From: CAZSAK01 sp964605155
Lineage (GTDB): Bacteria; Pseudomonadota; Gammaproteobacteria; SZUA-140
DNA: 64,000 nt
Reading direction: 5' to 3'
Assembly: GCA_964605155.1 (NCBI GenBank)
Contig: CAZSAK010000001.1
Location: 124,001-188,000 of the forward strand
Shown here: positions 28,891-37,454 of the stretch, one piece after another
Position numbering within the stretch: the stretch's first letter is position 1
Layout of the letters: every line of letters starts with the position of its first letter
Notes under the pieces: generated by a model
Database searches by the model: none
The model's input: the letters and a program-made list of their open reading frames with translations, nothing else
Told to the model about the DNA's origin: nothing
Made by a program: the position numbers and the translations under genes

Positions 28891-29199
28891 ATGTCTTATT
28901 ATCGTTATCACGTATTTTTTTGCACCAACCAACGCGAAGATGGTAGTGCCTGTTGCCAGGACTACAACGCCTTGGCGTCCCGTAGCTACGCAAAAGACAG
29001 GGTCAAGGCACTTGGCCTGGCGGGCAAGGGCGGCATTCGGATCAATACGGCCGGATGTATGGATCGCTGCAGCGAGGGGCCTGTGATAGCCGTTTATCCG
29101 GAAGGGGTATGGTATACCTACGTGGATCATGATGACATAGACGAAATCATCGAGGAACACCTCGCTCACGGCCGTATCGTCAAGCGCCTGCTGATATGA
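28891..29199 (+). CDS. (2Fe-2S) thioredoxin-like ferredoxin
   Basis: 102-residue protein of the thioredoxin-like 2Fe-2S ferredoxin family. Cluster cysteines are visible at the N terminus (FFCTNQREDGSACC) and in INTAGCMDRCSEGP, with the conserved YPEGVWY after them. Such proteins are found singly in many proteobacteria; the redox partner is unknown. It is divergent from glcF and 230 bases upstream of rplM. Confidence 0.88.
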   Translation: MSYYRYHVFFCTNQREDGSACCQDYNALASRSYAKDRVKALGLAGKGGIRINTAGCMDRCSEGPVIAVYPEGVWYTYVDHDDIDEIIEEHLAHGRIVKRLLI

Positions 29200-29324
29200 T
29201 GACGTTGCCTGTCCTCATGCCTACTTCAGGCATCGAAACGCCTGTAAAAGTCGATACTTAGCAAACATACCGGGCTGTTCGGTGTGAGGAAGTTGATGCC
29301 TGCAATATAGCTGGCCGGGATTGC

Positions 29325-29353
29325 TTGTAACTTGCCGGTGTTTTTTGTAGAAT
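29325..29353 (+). promoter_or_regulatory. Candidate promoter of rplM-rpsI
   Basis: TTGTAA (29325-29330), 17 bases, then TAGAAT (29348-29353), with a T-rich spacer. It lies 80 bases before rplM. The leader downstream contains a CCGCC...GGCGG inverted pair (about 29391-29407), which could be an L13 autoregulatory structure. Confidence 0.5.
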
Positions 29354-29432
29354 TTCCGCTCTTTTACCGTTACATACAGGGTTTATCGGCCGCCTGATGA
29401 TGGCGGTGCGAAATGGAGTATTCAAACAATCA

Positions 29433-29864
29433 ATGAAGACATTTAGCGCCAAGAAAGAATCTGTGCGTCGTGACTGGTTCCTCGTCGATGCCTCCGGCAA
29501 GACCCTGGGCAGGCTGGCCAGTGAGATAGCCACTCGCCTGCGCGGTAAACACAAGGCCGAGTATACCCCTCACGTCGATACCGGTGATTACATCGTCGTG
29601 ATAAACGCCGCAAAGGTGCATGTCAGCGGTAAGAAGTTCACCGACAAGATGTATCACCACCATACGGGCTATATCGGTCAAATGAAGTCGATCAGCTTCG
29701 ACAAGCTGCTGGCAAAGGCCCCTACGCGCATCATCGAGATCGCCGTCAAGGGCATGTTGCCCAAGAATCCGCTGGGACGCGAGATGTTCAGGAAATTGCG
29801 GGTCTATCCCGGACCTGAGCACGATCATGCGGCCCAGCAACCCAGACCGCTTGAATTAGGTTAA
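29433..29864 (+). CDS. rplM: 50S ribosomal protein L13
   Basis: 143-residue L13, an early-assembly protein of the large subunit. The start is set at ATG 29433 (MKTFSAKKESVRRDWF), the universal beginning; the open frame reaches 29397 but the extra 12 residues are not conserved. It shows VDASGKTLGRLAS and KGMLPKNPLGREMFRKLRVY. It is 15 bases before rpsI, the standard pairing. Confidence 0.98.
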   Translation: MKTFSAKKESVRRDWFLVDASGKTLGRLASEIATRLRGKHKAEYTPHVDTGDYIVVINAAKVHVSGKKFTDKMYHHHTGYIGQMKSISFDKLLAKAPTRIIEIAVKGMLPKNPLGREMFRKLRVYPGPEHDHAAQQPRPLELG

Positions 29865-29879
29865 CGGGAATGAAACACT

Positions 29880-30272
29880 ATGGCAGATAAACACATTTGT
29901 ACGACAGGCCGCCGCAAGAGCTCCAAGGCGCGCGTCTTTTTAAGATCCGGCAGTGGCAGGATTACCGTGAACAATCGTTCCCTCGAAGACTATTTCGGAC
30001 GTGAGACCGCACGCATGGTGGTGCGCCAGCCCCTCGAATCGACTAGGCAGCTGGACAACCTTGATCTGACGATTACCGTCAGCGGCGGGGGCGGCAGCGG
30101 ACAGGCCGGTGCGATCCGCCATGGCATCTCACGCGCCCTGCAGGCCTATGATGAGACCCACAAAGCTGTTCTGCGTAAGGCGGGTTTTCTGACCCGTGAT
30201 GCGCGCGAGGTTGAACGTAAAAAGGTCGGCCTGCACAAGGCACGCAAGCGCCCGCAATTCTCCAAACGTTAA
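29880..30272 (+). CDS. rpsI: 30S ribosomal protein S9
   Basis: 130-residue S9 ending in the conserved KARKRPQFSKR tail that contacts P-site tRNA. It shows TGRRKSSKARVFL and GGGGSGQAGAIRHGISRAL. In many beta- and gammaproteobacteria the cytochrome bc1 genes petABC follow rpsI; here they do not, and a DUF4266/DUF3570 pair comes instead. Confidence 0.98.
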   Translation: MADKHICTTGRRKSSKARVFLRSGSGRITVNNRSLEDYFGRETARMVVRQPLESTRQLDNLDLTITVSGGGGSGQAGAIRHGISRALQAYDETHKAVLRKAGFLTRDAREVERKKVGLHKARKRPQFSKR

Positions 30273-30603
30273 TTTCCCGAAGCATTTACAGAGAGTTTAA
30301 GCATAATGCTCATCGCCCGCACTGGCGATGAGTATCGCCGTTGTTGCGGCATCTCACCTGCTTCTCCCGGGGTATCCGTTGTGGTATGGAAATCGTGCCC
30401 CGGCCCTGGAAGAAGGCGTATTAAGGTTCCTTTAAGCTGATCATCATATCCTGTGCCTGTTAATCTCGCGGCTGGAATGGTTGACGGCAGGACATCGATC
30501 GTGACTGACCATGATGGATCTCCCTGATCATTTATTCCTGATTATATCCATAGCAGCGGGATCCATTTTTGCCGTCTGATATCCAGGGGATAAACCGAAC
30601 GTG
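30273..30603. other. 331-base gap after rpsI
   Basis: There is no gene here. It holds a perfect nine-base hairpin, CTCATCGCC (30309-30317) and GGCGATGAG (30324-30332), loop CGCACT, without a T run, which is the likely end structure of the rplM-rpsI transcript. The rest shows nothing I can identify; a promoter for the DUF4266 gene probably lies in its right half. Confidence 0.5.
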
Positions 30604-30819
30604 ATGATGAGCGTCAAAACAACATTGATTGCTTGTCTGCTGGTGCTGTGCGCCGGTTGCACTGCCGTGAAACCCTGGGAACGCGGGATGCTCGCAGAGC
30701 GCAAGATGCAACTGATTCCCAGCCCGCTGCAGAATTCCCTCGATGAGCACACCTATTTCAGCAAGGAGGCGGCCTTCGGCGGCCAGGGAGTCGGTGGCGG
30801 AGGCTGTGGCTGCAATTGA
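30604..30819 (+). CDS. DUF4266 lipoprotein
   Basis: 71-residue lipoprotein: a hydrophobic signal with lipobox LCAGC, then AVKPWERGMLAERKMQL, the DUF4266 signature, and a Gly/Cys-rich end (GGGGCGCN). DUF4266 proteins usually accompany DUF3570 proteins, as here; neighbours elsewhere often include thioredoxin-like proteins and ApbE flavinyltransferase. The exact ATG (30604 or 30607) is uncertain. Function unknown. Confidence 0.82.
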   Translation: MMSVKTTLIACLLVLCAGCTAVKPWERGMLAERKMQLIPSPLQNSLDEHTYFSKEAAFGGQGVGGGGCGCN

Positions 30820-32123
30820 AGGATAAGGGTCACGAATATATCCGCGGCGCGCTGGCGCTGGCAACCTGCGGTCTGCTGGCGCCTGGACCTGCACAGGCCG
30901 CGACTGACGCCGATCGCTGGAATGTCGAGAGCGCCGCCCTATTCTACTCGGAAAAGGACCGGGTCGATGTCTTTGAGCCTGCCTTTTCGGCCAGGAAGGA
31001 GATCGGCGACGAGGAATTCGTCACGCTGCGCGGCGTGATCGACAGCATGACCGGCGCCTCACCCAACGGCGCGACGATCACAGATCAGCCACAGACCTTT
31101 ACCGGCGCCTCCGGGCGGAACGGTTATTCCGTCGCTGCCAACGAGTTTCCCCTGGTGAGTTTCACCGATACCCGTATCGCCCTGGGTGTGGACTGGGAAA
31201 GACCCGACAGTCGTACAAGCAGGGACATTATCGGCGGCACTGTGTCGGTGGAATCCGACTACTATTCATTCGGTGGCAGCTACACGCACCTGTGGGATTC
31301 CGACGATCGTTTGACCACCTGGACGGCCGGGATAGGCGGCAGCCTCGACATCGTCTCTCCGACCGGTGGGGCGCCGACGGCACTGCAGCGACTGAGTTCA
31401 GTTGCGACGACCTCCGGCAGAGGCGGGGACGATGATGAAGGCGAGGGTGAAGGGGGTGAAGGCGAAGGGCTCAGCGGTGAAACCAAGCTGACCGCTGACG
31501 TGGTGCTGGGCGTGACACGAATATTGAACCCGCGCTCATTAATCCAGTTGAACTATTCATTCAGTCACCGTAACGGGTATCTCAATGATCCCTACAAGGT
31601 GGTGAGCCTGATCGACCCGGGCGGCGCGACGGCGGACTATATCTATGAATCGCGCCCCGGGGAACGCAACGCCAATATCCTTTATCTGAAGTGGAACTAT
31701 CATTTCCCGGAGGATGTATTGCACATCTCGCACCGGTATTTCACGGATGACTGGGGCATCCAATCGGATACTACCGATGTAACCTACCGGCTCGAGGCCG
31801 GTCACGGCTTTTTTATCGAGCCCTATGGCCGTTATTACACCCAGACCGCCGCGGATTTTTATCGCCACAGCCTGCCGGATTTCGAACCGTTACCGTCTCA
31901 TGTCAGCGCGGACTATCGCCTGGCCAGGATGGAAAGCCGGACATCCGGTATACGCATGGGCAGGGCGCTGGACGAAGACAGTGAATGGAGCCTGAAGTTC
32001 GAGTATATGAAACAGACGGGCGAGAGTCATCCTGCCGATGCCATCGGGATCCAGCAGAATTTCGATCTCTATCCGGGACTGGAGGCCTATATTGTGCAGC
32101 TATACTACTATTCAAAGTACTAG
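30816..32123 (+). CDS. DUF3570 outer-membrane protein
   Basis: 435-residue DUF3570 protein, predicted exported (signal ending AQA near residue 28) and rich in beta strands, probably an outer-membrane barrel. A probable TTG start at 30816 overlaps the stop of the DUF4266 gene as TTGA, implying translational coupling. An acidic Gly-Glu-Asp low-complexity insert of about 20 residues near residue 210 (bases about 31425-31475) is likely a surface or periplasmic loop. Function unknown; pairs with DUF4266. Confidence 0.83.
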   Translation: MKDKGHEYIRGALALATCGLLAPGPAQAATDADRWNVESAALFYSEKDRVDVFEPAFSARKEIGDEEFVTLRGVIDSMTGASPNGATITDQPQTFTGASGRNGYSVAANEFPLVSFTDTRIALGVDWERPDSRTSRDIIGGTVSVESDYYSFGGSYTHLWDSDDRLTTWTAGIGGSLDIVSPTGGAPTALQRLSSVATTSGRGGDDDEGEGEGGEGEGLSGETKLTADVVLGVTRILNPRSLIQLNYSFSHRNGYLNDPYKVVSLIDPGGATADYIYESRPGERNANILYLKWNYHFPEDVLHISHRYFTDDWGIQSDTTDVTYRLEAGHGFFIEPYGRYYTQTAADFYRHSLPDFEPLPSHVSADYRLARMESRTSGIRMGRALDEDSEWSLKFEYMKQTGESHPADAIGIQQNFDLYPGLEAYIVQLYYYSKY

Positions 32124-32283
32124 CAGGGCATCGCTAAAGGATCGAGTCGCAACAGAGTTGTGACGAGGGATCTATTCCGGTTGTATTGTCAAATATATCC
32201 TCCCGGATTAATCAGGAAATACCCGTCGTCAAAAAACGGTCATTTTTTATTGATCGAGCGGGGACGATTCCAGATTTGTTATC

Positions 32284-32313
32284 AAAAGCCCCGCAAGACT
32301 TGCGGGGCTTTTT
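32284..32313 (-). terminator. Bidirectional terminator downstream of tRNA-Gln
   Basis: A 13-base arm, AAAAGCCCCGCAA (32284-32296), pairs perfectly with 32300-32312 around a three-base loop. With A and T runs at the two ends it can terminate both the minus-strand tRNA and the plus-strand DUF3570 transcript. Confidence 0.85.
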
Positions 32314-32320
32314 GAAAAAA

Positions 32321-32394
32321 TGGCTGGGGGACGAGGATTCGAACCTCGGCTGGCGGAGTCAGAGTCCGCTGTCCTACCACTAGACGATCCCCCA
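32321..32394 (-). tRNA. tRNA-Gln (anticodon CTG)
   Basis: The minus strand folds as a complete cloverleaf: acceptor TGGGGGA with TCCCCCA, discriminator G and encoded CCA (32321-32323), D arm TCTAGTGGTAGGA, anticodon stem GCGGA/TCCGC with loop CTCTGAC, giving anticodon CTG (32360-32362), and T arm CGAGG-TTCGAAT-CCTCG. It closely resembles other gammaproteobacterial tRNA-Gln genes. Length is 74 bases. Confidence 0.95.
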
Positions 32395-32574
32395 ATTGTG
32401 ATACCCCGGTTGTGATATCAGTCGCGATATCTGTGGAGATACACAGGATGACTGTCAAAAGATATATAGATTCAGCCAAAAGATCAAAGTCACTTAATTA
32501 TAAATCCCCAGCTCGATACCCACTACTCGATATACTTTACAGGCCCTACGGAATATTGACGGATGTCACATATT

Positions 32575-32596
32575 AATGTTGTAAAAATACAACATT
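32575..32596. promoter_or_regulatory. Inverted repeat upstream of porin promoter (possible operator)
   Basis: AATGTTGTA (32575-32583), AAAA, TACAACATT (32588-32596): a perfect 9-4-9 palindrome 35 bases upstream of the candidate -35 box, in a position suited to an activator or repressor. The regulator is unknown. Confidence 0.45.
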
Positions 32597-32629
32597 CACG
32601 TAATTTATAGATTTTTGTGCATTAATCTG

Positions 32630-32657
32630 TTGCATTTCTGATAAATTCGAGTATAAA
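32630..32657 (+). promoter_or_regulatory. Candidate sigma70 promoter of the porin gene
   Basis: TTGCAT (32630-32635), 16 bases, TATAAA (32652-32657), 57 bases before the porin start codon. Confidence 0.45.
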
Positions 32658-32714
32658 TATGCCCTGTTAATTAACAGTAGTTAACGGTTAACTTATTTTC
32701 GAAATGGGAGAACT

Positions 32715-33725
32715 ATGATGAATAAGAAATTGATAGCAGTTGCAATCGCAGGCGCATTTGCCGGCGCCTCACCGGCCGTGATGGCGGGCGCGATGAATGT
32801 TGGCGTCAGTGGTTACATTGACGGTATCTTTACTCTGCAGAATGAGGCCGCTGACGATTCAACTGTCGATGCAAGTGGCAGCACGGCCAATGGCGCACAA
32901 CAGAAGTTCAGCATGGACGGCGAGTTGGATTTTACCGCCAGCCAGGGTAACGTGATGACTAGGGTCGACCTGGATGTCAATAACACCGATGGCACCTTCG
33001 ACAGTGGCGAGATCGAGCAGGCCTATGCCGCGTGGATGGCCAACGATGCCCTGACGGTAAAGCTCGGTCAGATGAATTCCGGGATCGGCTTCGAAGAGGA
33101 AGACACCCCGAACATCTACTCGGTGACCCATGGCCAGCTCTATGACATCATTAACGGCCAGACCGAGCTGAGAGGCAATAATGTCAATGGTGTGGTGCTG
33201 GCATTCAATGCAGGACCTGCAGCCATTAATGTCGGCCTGTTGGATGAACTGGGCAGAAACGCCGAGGCCAATTCTTTCCTGTTGCAGGCCAGTGGTTCGC
33301 CGATGGACGGCCTGAACCTGGAGGCCAGCTTTGTCACCCAGGAAGACTATGATGCGGCCTTTAATCCTACTTCCGTAGGTAATGTCTTCGATATCAATGG
33401 TACCTTCGGCATGGACAACTGGTTTGTCGGTGCAGATATCATGGACGGAGCTGACGATGGCGATGGTCTGATGGATAACGCATACGGCATCTTCGGTAAC
33501 ATGGACTTCGGCGCCTTTAGTGCGTTTCTACGCTATGACACAGTAACGTATAATGATGTCGGTTCAACAAGTGTGGACGACACTACATCGACGACACTTG
33601 CCGGTACCTGGTCAGCGAACGATAATCTGGACATGTTGGTCGAGTTCAGGAGTGATGACAACGGTACCGATACCTTCAATTCGGTATTACTGGAAGCCGT
33701 TGCGACCCTCGGGGACTTCAACTAA
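32715..33725 (+). CDS. Outer-membrane porin-like protein
   Basis: 336-residue exported protein: signal peptide MMNKKLIAVAIAGAFAGASP ending VMAG, then a Gly/Asn/Asp-rich beta-barrel with the porin-like NVGVSGYIDGIF start and SGEIEQAYAAWMAND, typical of general-diffusion porin homologues that compare wild-type barrels in marine gammaproteobacteria. It ends in GDFN rather than the usual terminal Phe. GGGAG precedes two ATGs (32715 and 32718). Strong terminator downstream, so monocistronic and probably well expressed. Substrate unknown. Confidence 0.78.
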   Translation: MMNKKLIAVAIAGAFAGASPAVMAGAMNVGVSGYIDGIFTLQNEAADDSTVDASGSTANGAQQKFSMDGELDFTASQGNVMTRVDLDVNNTDGTFDSGEIEQAYAAWMANDALTVKLGQMNSGIGFEEEDTPNIYSVTHGQLYDIINGQTELRGNNVNGVVLAFNAGPAAINVGLLDELGRNAEANSFLLQASGSPMDGLNLEASFVTQEDYDAAFNPTSVGNVFDINGTFGMDNWFVGADIMDGADDGDGLMDNAYGIFGNMDFGAFSAFLRYDTVTYNDVGSTSVDDTTSTTLAGTWSANDNLDMLVEFRSDDNGTDTFNSVLLEAVATLGDFN

Positions 33726-33745
33726 ACGAGTTTAAGCCCTCGACT

Positions 33746-33776
33746 AAAAGCCGGGCCAACTGCCCGGCTTTTTTTT
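33746..33776 (+). terminator. Terminator of the porin gene
   Basis: AAAAGCCGGGC (33746-33756), a five-base loop, GCCCGGCTTTT (33762-33772) and a continuing T run, 20 bases after the porin stop. Confidence 0.87.
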
Positions 33777-33931
33777 GCCTGCAATTCGGTAACGTGCATC
33801 ATAGGATGGATCTATGTACAGGATAGTAAATGGATATTGATAAATAAGCGTGTTCTCTATATCGTCTAGGCCAGAATTTTTCCTGCTTATTACTAAAGTG
33901 ATTCAGTGATAACTATATGGAGTATGATGCC

Positions 33932-34960
33932 ATGATGTTGTTTCGCTATTTATTGATATCCAGCTGGGTGCTTGCGTTTCCGGCAATGGCCATGGAGGCC
34001 TTGCCCGACAAGCCGCCGATACCCGATGACAATCCCATGAGTGACCAGAAGGTGGCATTGGGCAAGCAGCTCTTTTTCGACCCCCGGCTTTCCGTTGACG
34101 GCACGATCTCGTGTAATTCCTGCCACAACGTGATGTCGAGCGGTACGGACAATCGATCCGTCTCTGTGGGTGTGAAAGGCCAGAAGGGTGGCCGTTCTGC
34201 CCCCACGGTCTGGAATGCGGCCTTTCTTACTGCCCAGTTCTGGGATGGTCGTGCCGCCACCCTGGAGGACCAGGCCAAGGGTCCGGTCCTCAACCCTGTC
34301 GAGATGGGCATGCCGAATGAAAAGGCGGTCATCGACCGGTTATCCACCATCCCCGGTTATAAGGAACAGTTCAAGGCGGTGTTCGGCGGCAAAGACCCCC
34401 TGACGTATGACAATGTTGCCAAGGCGATCGCCGCCTACGAGCGTACCCTCATTACGCCCGACAGCCCGTTCGATCGTTACAAGAGAGGCGACAAGAAGGC
34501 ACTGTCCGGGGCGGCGGAACGGGGTATGAAACTGGTTGATGAAGTCGGTTGCACAGGATGTCATAACGGCGTCAATTTTGCCGGTCCCTCGCTGCCGATG
34601 GGACAGGGCTTTTACCAGAAATTTCCCACCTTCTCCGGGACAGAATACGAGAAGAAATACGACCTGGTTGCGGACATGGGCCGTTACGAGGTCACAAAGG
34701 ATGACAGCGACAAGCATATGTGGCGAGTACCCACCTGGCGTAACGTTGCCCTGACCGCACCCTATTTTCACAACGGTTCGGTTGCAACACTTGATGAAGC
34801 GGTGCGCGTGATGGCAAAGACGCAGTTGAACAAGACACTGGATGAAGACCAGGTGAATGATATCGTAGCATTTCTCAACAGTTTGACCGGCGAATTCCCC
34901 GAGCAGACAATGCCGAGGTTGCCGGATTACATGAATGCCAGCGTGGTGGATACACACTGA
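33932..34960 (+). CDS. Dihaem cytochrome c peroxidase
   Basis: Periplasmic CcpA/MauG-family peroxidase that reduces hydrogen peroxide with electrons from c-type cytochromes. The 342-residue protein has a signal peptide (MMLFRYLLISSWVLAFP, ending AMAM) and two haem sites, CNSCHN near residue 66 and CTGCHN near residue 206. FFDPRLSVDGTISC and VPTWRNVALTAPYFHNGSV are hallmark segments. I prefer ATG 33932, preceded by GGAG, to the 33917 ATG. It sits between two porin genes with terminators on both sides. Confidence 0.92.
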   Translation: MMLFRYLLISSWVLAFPAMAMEALPDKPPIPDDNPMSDQKVALGKQLFFDPRLSVDGTISCNSCHNVMSSGTDNRSVSVGVKGQKGGRSAPTVWNAAFLTAQFWDGRAATLEDQAKGPVLNPVEMGMPNEKAVIDRLSTIPGYKEQFKAVFGGKDPLTYDNVAKAIAAYERTLITPDSPFDRYKRGDKKALSGAAERGMKLVDEVGCTGCHNGVNFAGPSLPMGQGFYQKFPTFSGTEYEKKYDLVADMGRYEVTKDDSDKHMWRVPTWRNVALTAPYFHNGSVATLDEAVRVMAKTQLNKTLDEDQVNDIVAFLNSLTGEFPEQTMPRLPDYMNASVVDTH

Positions 34961-34995
34961 CGATCGTTGCCGATCAGGACTGTGCAATCACACCG

Positions 34996-35027
34996 AGCCG
35001 GATGCCTGACAGCATCCGGCTTTGTTT
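34996..35027 (+). terminator. Terminator of the peroxidase gene
   Basis: AGCCGGATGC (34996-35005), loop CTGACA, GCATCCGGCT (35012-35021), then TTGTTTTT. Confidence 0.8.
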
Positions 35028-35114
35028 TTGCAACCAGGGCATAATCACAGTAAATTACGGGGCTGATCGTTATCGTCAATCTCGTCCGGTTAACCATATG
35101 AGCAGGGAGAAGGC

Positions 35115-36173
35115 ATGAATAAAATTATCGGGTCTTGGGCAATCATCAGTCTGCTGTCGTTACCGCAACTATCCATGGCCGAGATGGACATTACCGGTAT
35201 CGCGCATCTGTCGGTTGATGTGACCGATGATGGCAGTAAATCTTCCCCCGGCAATGATCCGGATGGCGTGCAGGTCGTCAGCCACAAGTCCCGGATTGCC
35301 TTCAGTGGTGATGAGGAGCTGGGCCCCGGTCTGGCGTTTATCTGGCAATACGAGGCGGTGTTCAGCGCGGATACGGGTGCTTTCAACGGCAATACCGATG
35401 ACAATGACAACAGTATCGATACCTGGGACAGCTATATCGGTCTTGATGGCAGCATCGGCAGCTTCAAAGGTGGCCATATGGCGACACCCTACCGGCAGGC
35501 CACCGATCCGCTGGATATCTTCATCGACACCACGGCCGATTTTAATTCCATTTTTGGCGTCAATCCCAACAGCACCAATAACCATGATCTGCGTGCATCG
35601 AATATCTTGACTTATCAATCACCTGATGAGAAAAAGCTGTACGGGTCCATTGCCTATATCGCCGACGAGGACCAGGATGGCGTGAATGAACCTGGATTGA
35701 GCCTGAGCGTGGTTTTTAATAATCAAGTGCTCTATATGACAGCTGCCTATCAATCATTGAAAAGAGTGGGTGTGGGTGGCGAAGATGATAAGGCCATCAA
35801 GTTTGGAGGTGGCTGGGATTTCGGCCAGGGCACCAAGGTTGGGATTGTATGGGAGTCCCTGGACGCCGGTGGCACCAATAATGACCGTGACGCCTACCAA
35901 TTCAATATTTCGCATCTGACGGGGAATAATACCTTCAAGCTTGCCTACACCGTTGCGGATGATGTCGGGGGGGTGAGTGACAGCGGTGCGTCGAATATCG
36001 CCATTGGCCTGTTTCATGCTCTGTCCCGCTCCACCGAATGGTACGGACTTTACACAGTGACGAATAACGATACCCTGGTTGGATACGGGCTGGAAACCGT
36101 CCCGAATGGTGCCATAGGGGAGAATGTATCGGCCTTTTCATTTGGCCTGAGACATGAATTCAACAACCTCTGA
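35115..36173 (+). CDS. Gram-negative porin
   Basis: 352-residue trimeric-type porin: signal peptide ending SMAE, DITGIAHLSVDV first strand, SRIAFSGDEELGPGLAFIWQYE, and SYIGLDGSIGSFKGGHMATPY, the loop-3 region of the neisserial/betaproteobacterial porin family. It ends FGLRHEFNNL, three residues past the usual terminal Phe. GGGAGAAGGC precedes the ATG. The following 275-base gap holds only a weak CCGGCA/TGCCGG hairpin (36251-36272). Confidence 0.87.
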   Translation: MNKIIGSWAIISLLSLPQLSMAEMDITGIAHLSVDVTDDGSKSSPGNDPDGVQVVSHKSRIAFSGDEELGPGLAFIWQYEAVFSADTGAFNGNTDDNDNSIDTWDSYIGLDGSIGSFKGGHMATPYRQATDPLDIFIDTTADFNSIFGVNPNSTNNHDLRASNILTYQSPDEKKLYGSIAYIADEDQDGVNEPGLSLSVVFNNQVLYMTAAYQSLKRVGVGGEDDKAIKFGGGWDFGQGTKVGIVWESLDAGGTNNDRDAYQFNISHLTGNNTFKLAYTVADDVGGVSDSGASNIAIGLFHALSRSTEWYGLYTVTNNDTLVGYGLETVPNGAIGENVSAFSFGLRHEFNNL

Positions 36174-36448
36174 TTAAGTGTTGAGGCATGTTTTGCAGAT
36201 ATCGATGCGAACTGATTGTGTCCCTTCGATATATATCGGATTTCTTAACACCGGCAGTGTGATCTTTGCCGGAGTCCTCGGGAAGCGTGTTGTATAGATA
36301 AATCAGTCTAACTCATGTAATGTCAGGCAAATACAGGGGTATACAGCGTGATAGCTAGGATTCATCTGACGAATATGCTATCTTATTGCTATTTAAAAAG
36401 AAAAGGTGATGGTGTGCCTACACTAGAACACCGAGAGGGGCAGGGTTG

Positions 36449-37285
36449 ATGAAAAGATTTCATCATGAGGTCAAATCCTGGATCCGCGGCGCAGGATTCC
36501 TGTGTATTTTAACGTTTCTGAACCACGCCGCCGTGGCCGGTATTTTTAATACCAAGCATAACCTTGGCAGCACCGGTATCAATGCCGCCAGTAATTTCAG
36601 CGGTACCAGTGAGATATGCGTGTTCTGCCACACACCTCATGGCGGTGATGCGTCCGCAGCCGTGCCCTTATGGAACCGTCATCTGGATCCCAATGGTTAT
36701 CAAACCTATGACCAGCTCGGCACCACCACCCTGGATGCAGCCATCGAACCGGTCGGTTCGGTGTCGATTGCATGCCTGTCCTGTCATGACGGGACACAGG
36801 CCATGGACTCCGTGATCAACGAACCGGGTTCGGGAACGGATGTACCCGCATTCTCAAACGGTATCTGGAGTGGCCAGGCGGCGTCAGTTAACGGACGGTT
36901 GGGTCCGACCACTGTCATTACCAATATCGGCAAGGACCTGACCAATGACCATCCAATCGGCGTGCAATTCGCGGGTGGCGGGTATTCAGCGTCAAACCCC
37001 GGCGGACCGGGTTCGGATTCCGATTTTCATCAGGCGGATACCAAGTTTCTGGGTACCACCCGGATATGGTGGGTCAACACCAATACGGAGGGCGCTACCA
37101 GCGATTTTGAAAAGACCGATATGAAGCTATATACCCGCATCGGAACAGTCGGGGTGTTTCCGGGAGAGCCACAACCGTATGTTGAGTGTGCTTCCTGCCA
37201 TGACCCTCATGTGGACTACAATCCGACGTTTTTACGCATCGACCCTAGCGGCAGTGCAGTGTGTCTTACCTGCCACAACAAATAA
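36449..37285 (+). CDS. Exported tetrahaem c-type cytochrome (doubled CxxCH family)
   Basis: 278-residue secreted cytochrome, first gene of the electron-transfer cluster. After a signal peptide ending AVAG it has four CxxCH sites: CVFCH (57), CLSCH (109), CASCH (247) and CLTCH (272). Motifs TKHNLGS, CHTPHGG, CHDGT, LTNDHPIG and CHDPH recur in the first 270 residues of the undecahaem protein encoded 9 kb downstream, so the two share a tetrahaem module. Haem count, size and motif style resemble the OmcE-type filament-forming cytochromes of Geobacter; that is an inference from memory. ATG 36449 follows GAGAGGGG; a TTG one codon earlier is possible. Confidence 0.85.
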   Translation: MKRFHHEVKSWIRGAGFLCILTFLNHAAVAGIFNTKHNLGSTGINAASNFSGTSEICVFCHTPHGGDASAAVPLWNRHLDPNGYQTYDQLGTTTLDAAIEPVGSVSIACLSCHDGTQAMDSVINEPGSGTDVPAFSNGIWSGQAASVNGRLGPTTVITNIGKDLTNDHPIGVQFAGGGYSASNPGGPGSDSDFHQADTKFLGTTRIWWVNTNTEGATSDFEKTDMKLYTRIGTVGVFPGEPQPYVECASCHDPHVDYNPTFLRIDPSGSAVCLTCHNK

Positions 37286-37454
37286 GCCCAGTACCATCTG
37301 TTAACCAGGTCGCAGTGGTTGGTTCGTCAGATTGCCATATGAAGATTGTTGGAACTGACAATCTCCAGGCACGGGAAGTGCATATGGTTTTGTATCCGCT
37401 ATGGCGGCGAAAGGTTCGTCAACGGGGACTGACAGCCGGACACCACATCGCGGC

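Larger units (their letters stand above)
32395..32714. other. 320-base gap between tRNA-Gln and the porin gene
   Basis: AT-rich region with the tRNA promoter presumably on the minus strand near 32400-32440. It contains a nine-base perfect inverted repeat at 32575-32596 and a sigma70-like promoter at 32630-32657 for the porin. No protein gene is seen. Confidence 0.6.

Noticed and set aside
31280..31486. Antisense frame rich in Ser-Pro repeats
   Set aside because: It is the complement of the acidic Gly/Glu insert in the DUF3570 gene; no start signals or independent support.
32186..32383. 65-codon frame running through the tRNA-Gln region
   Set aside because: Overlaps the terminator and a complete tRNA cloverleaf on the other strand.
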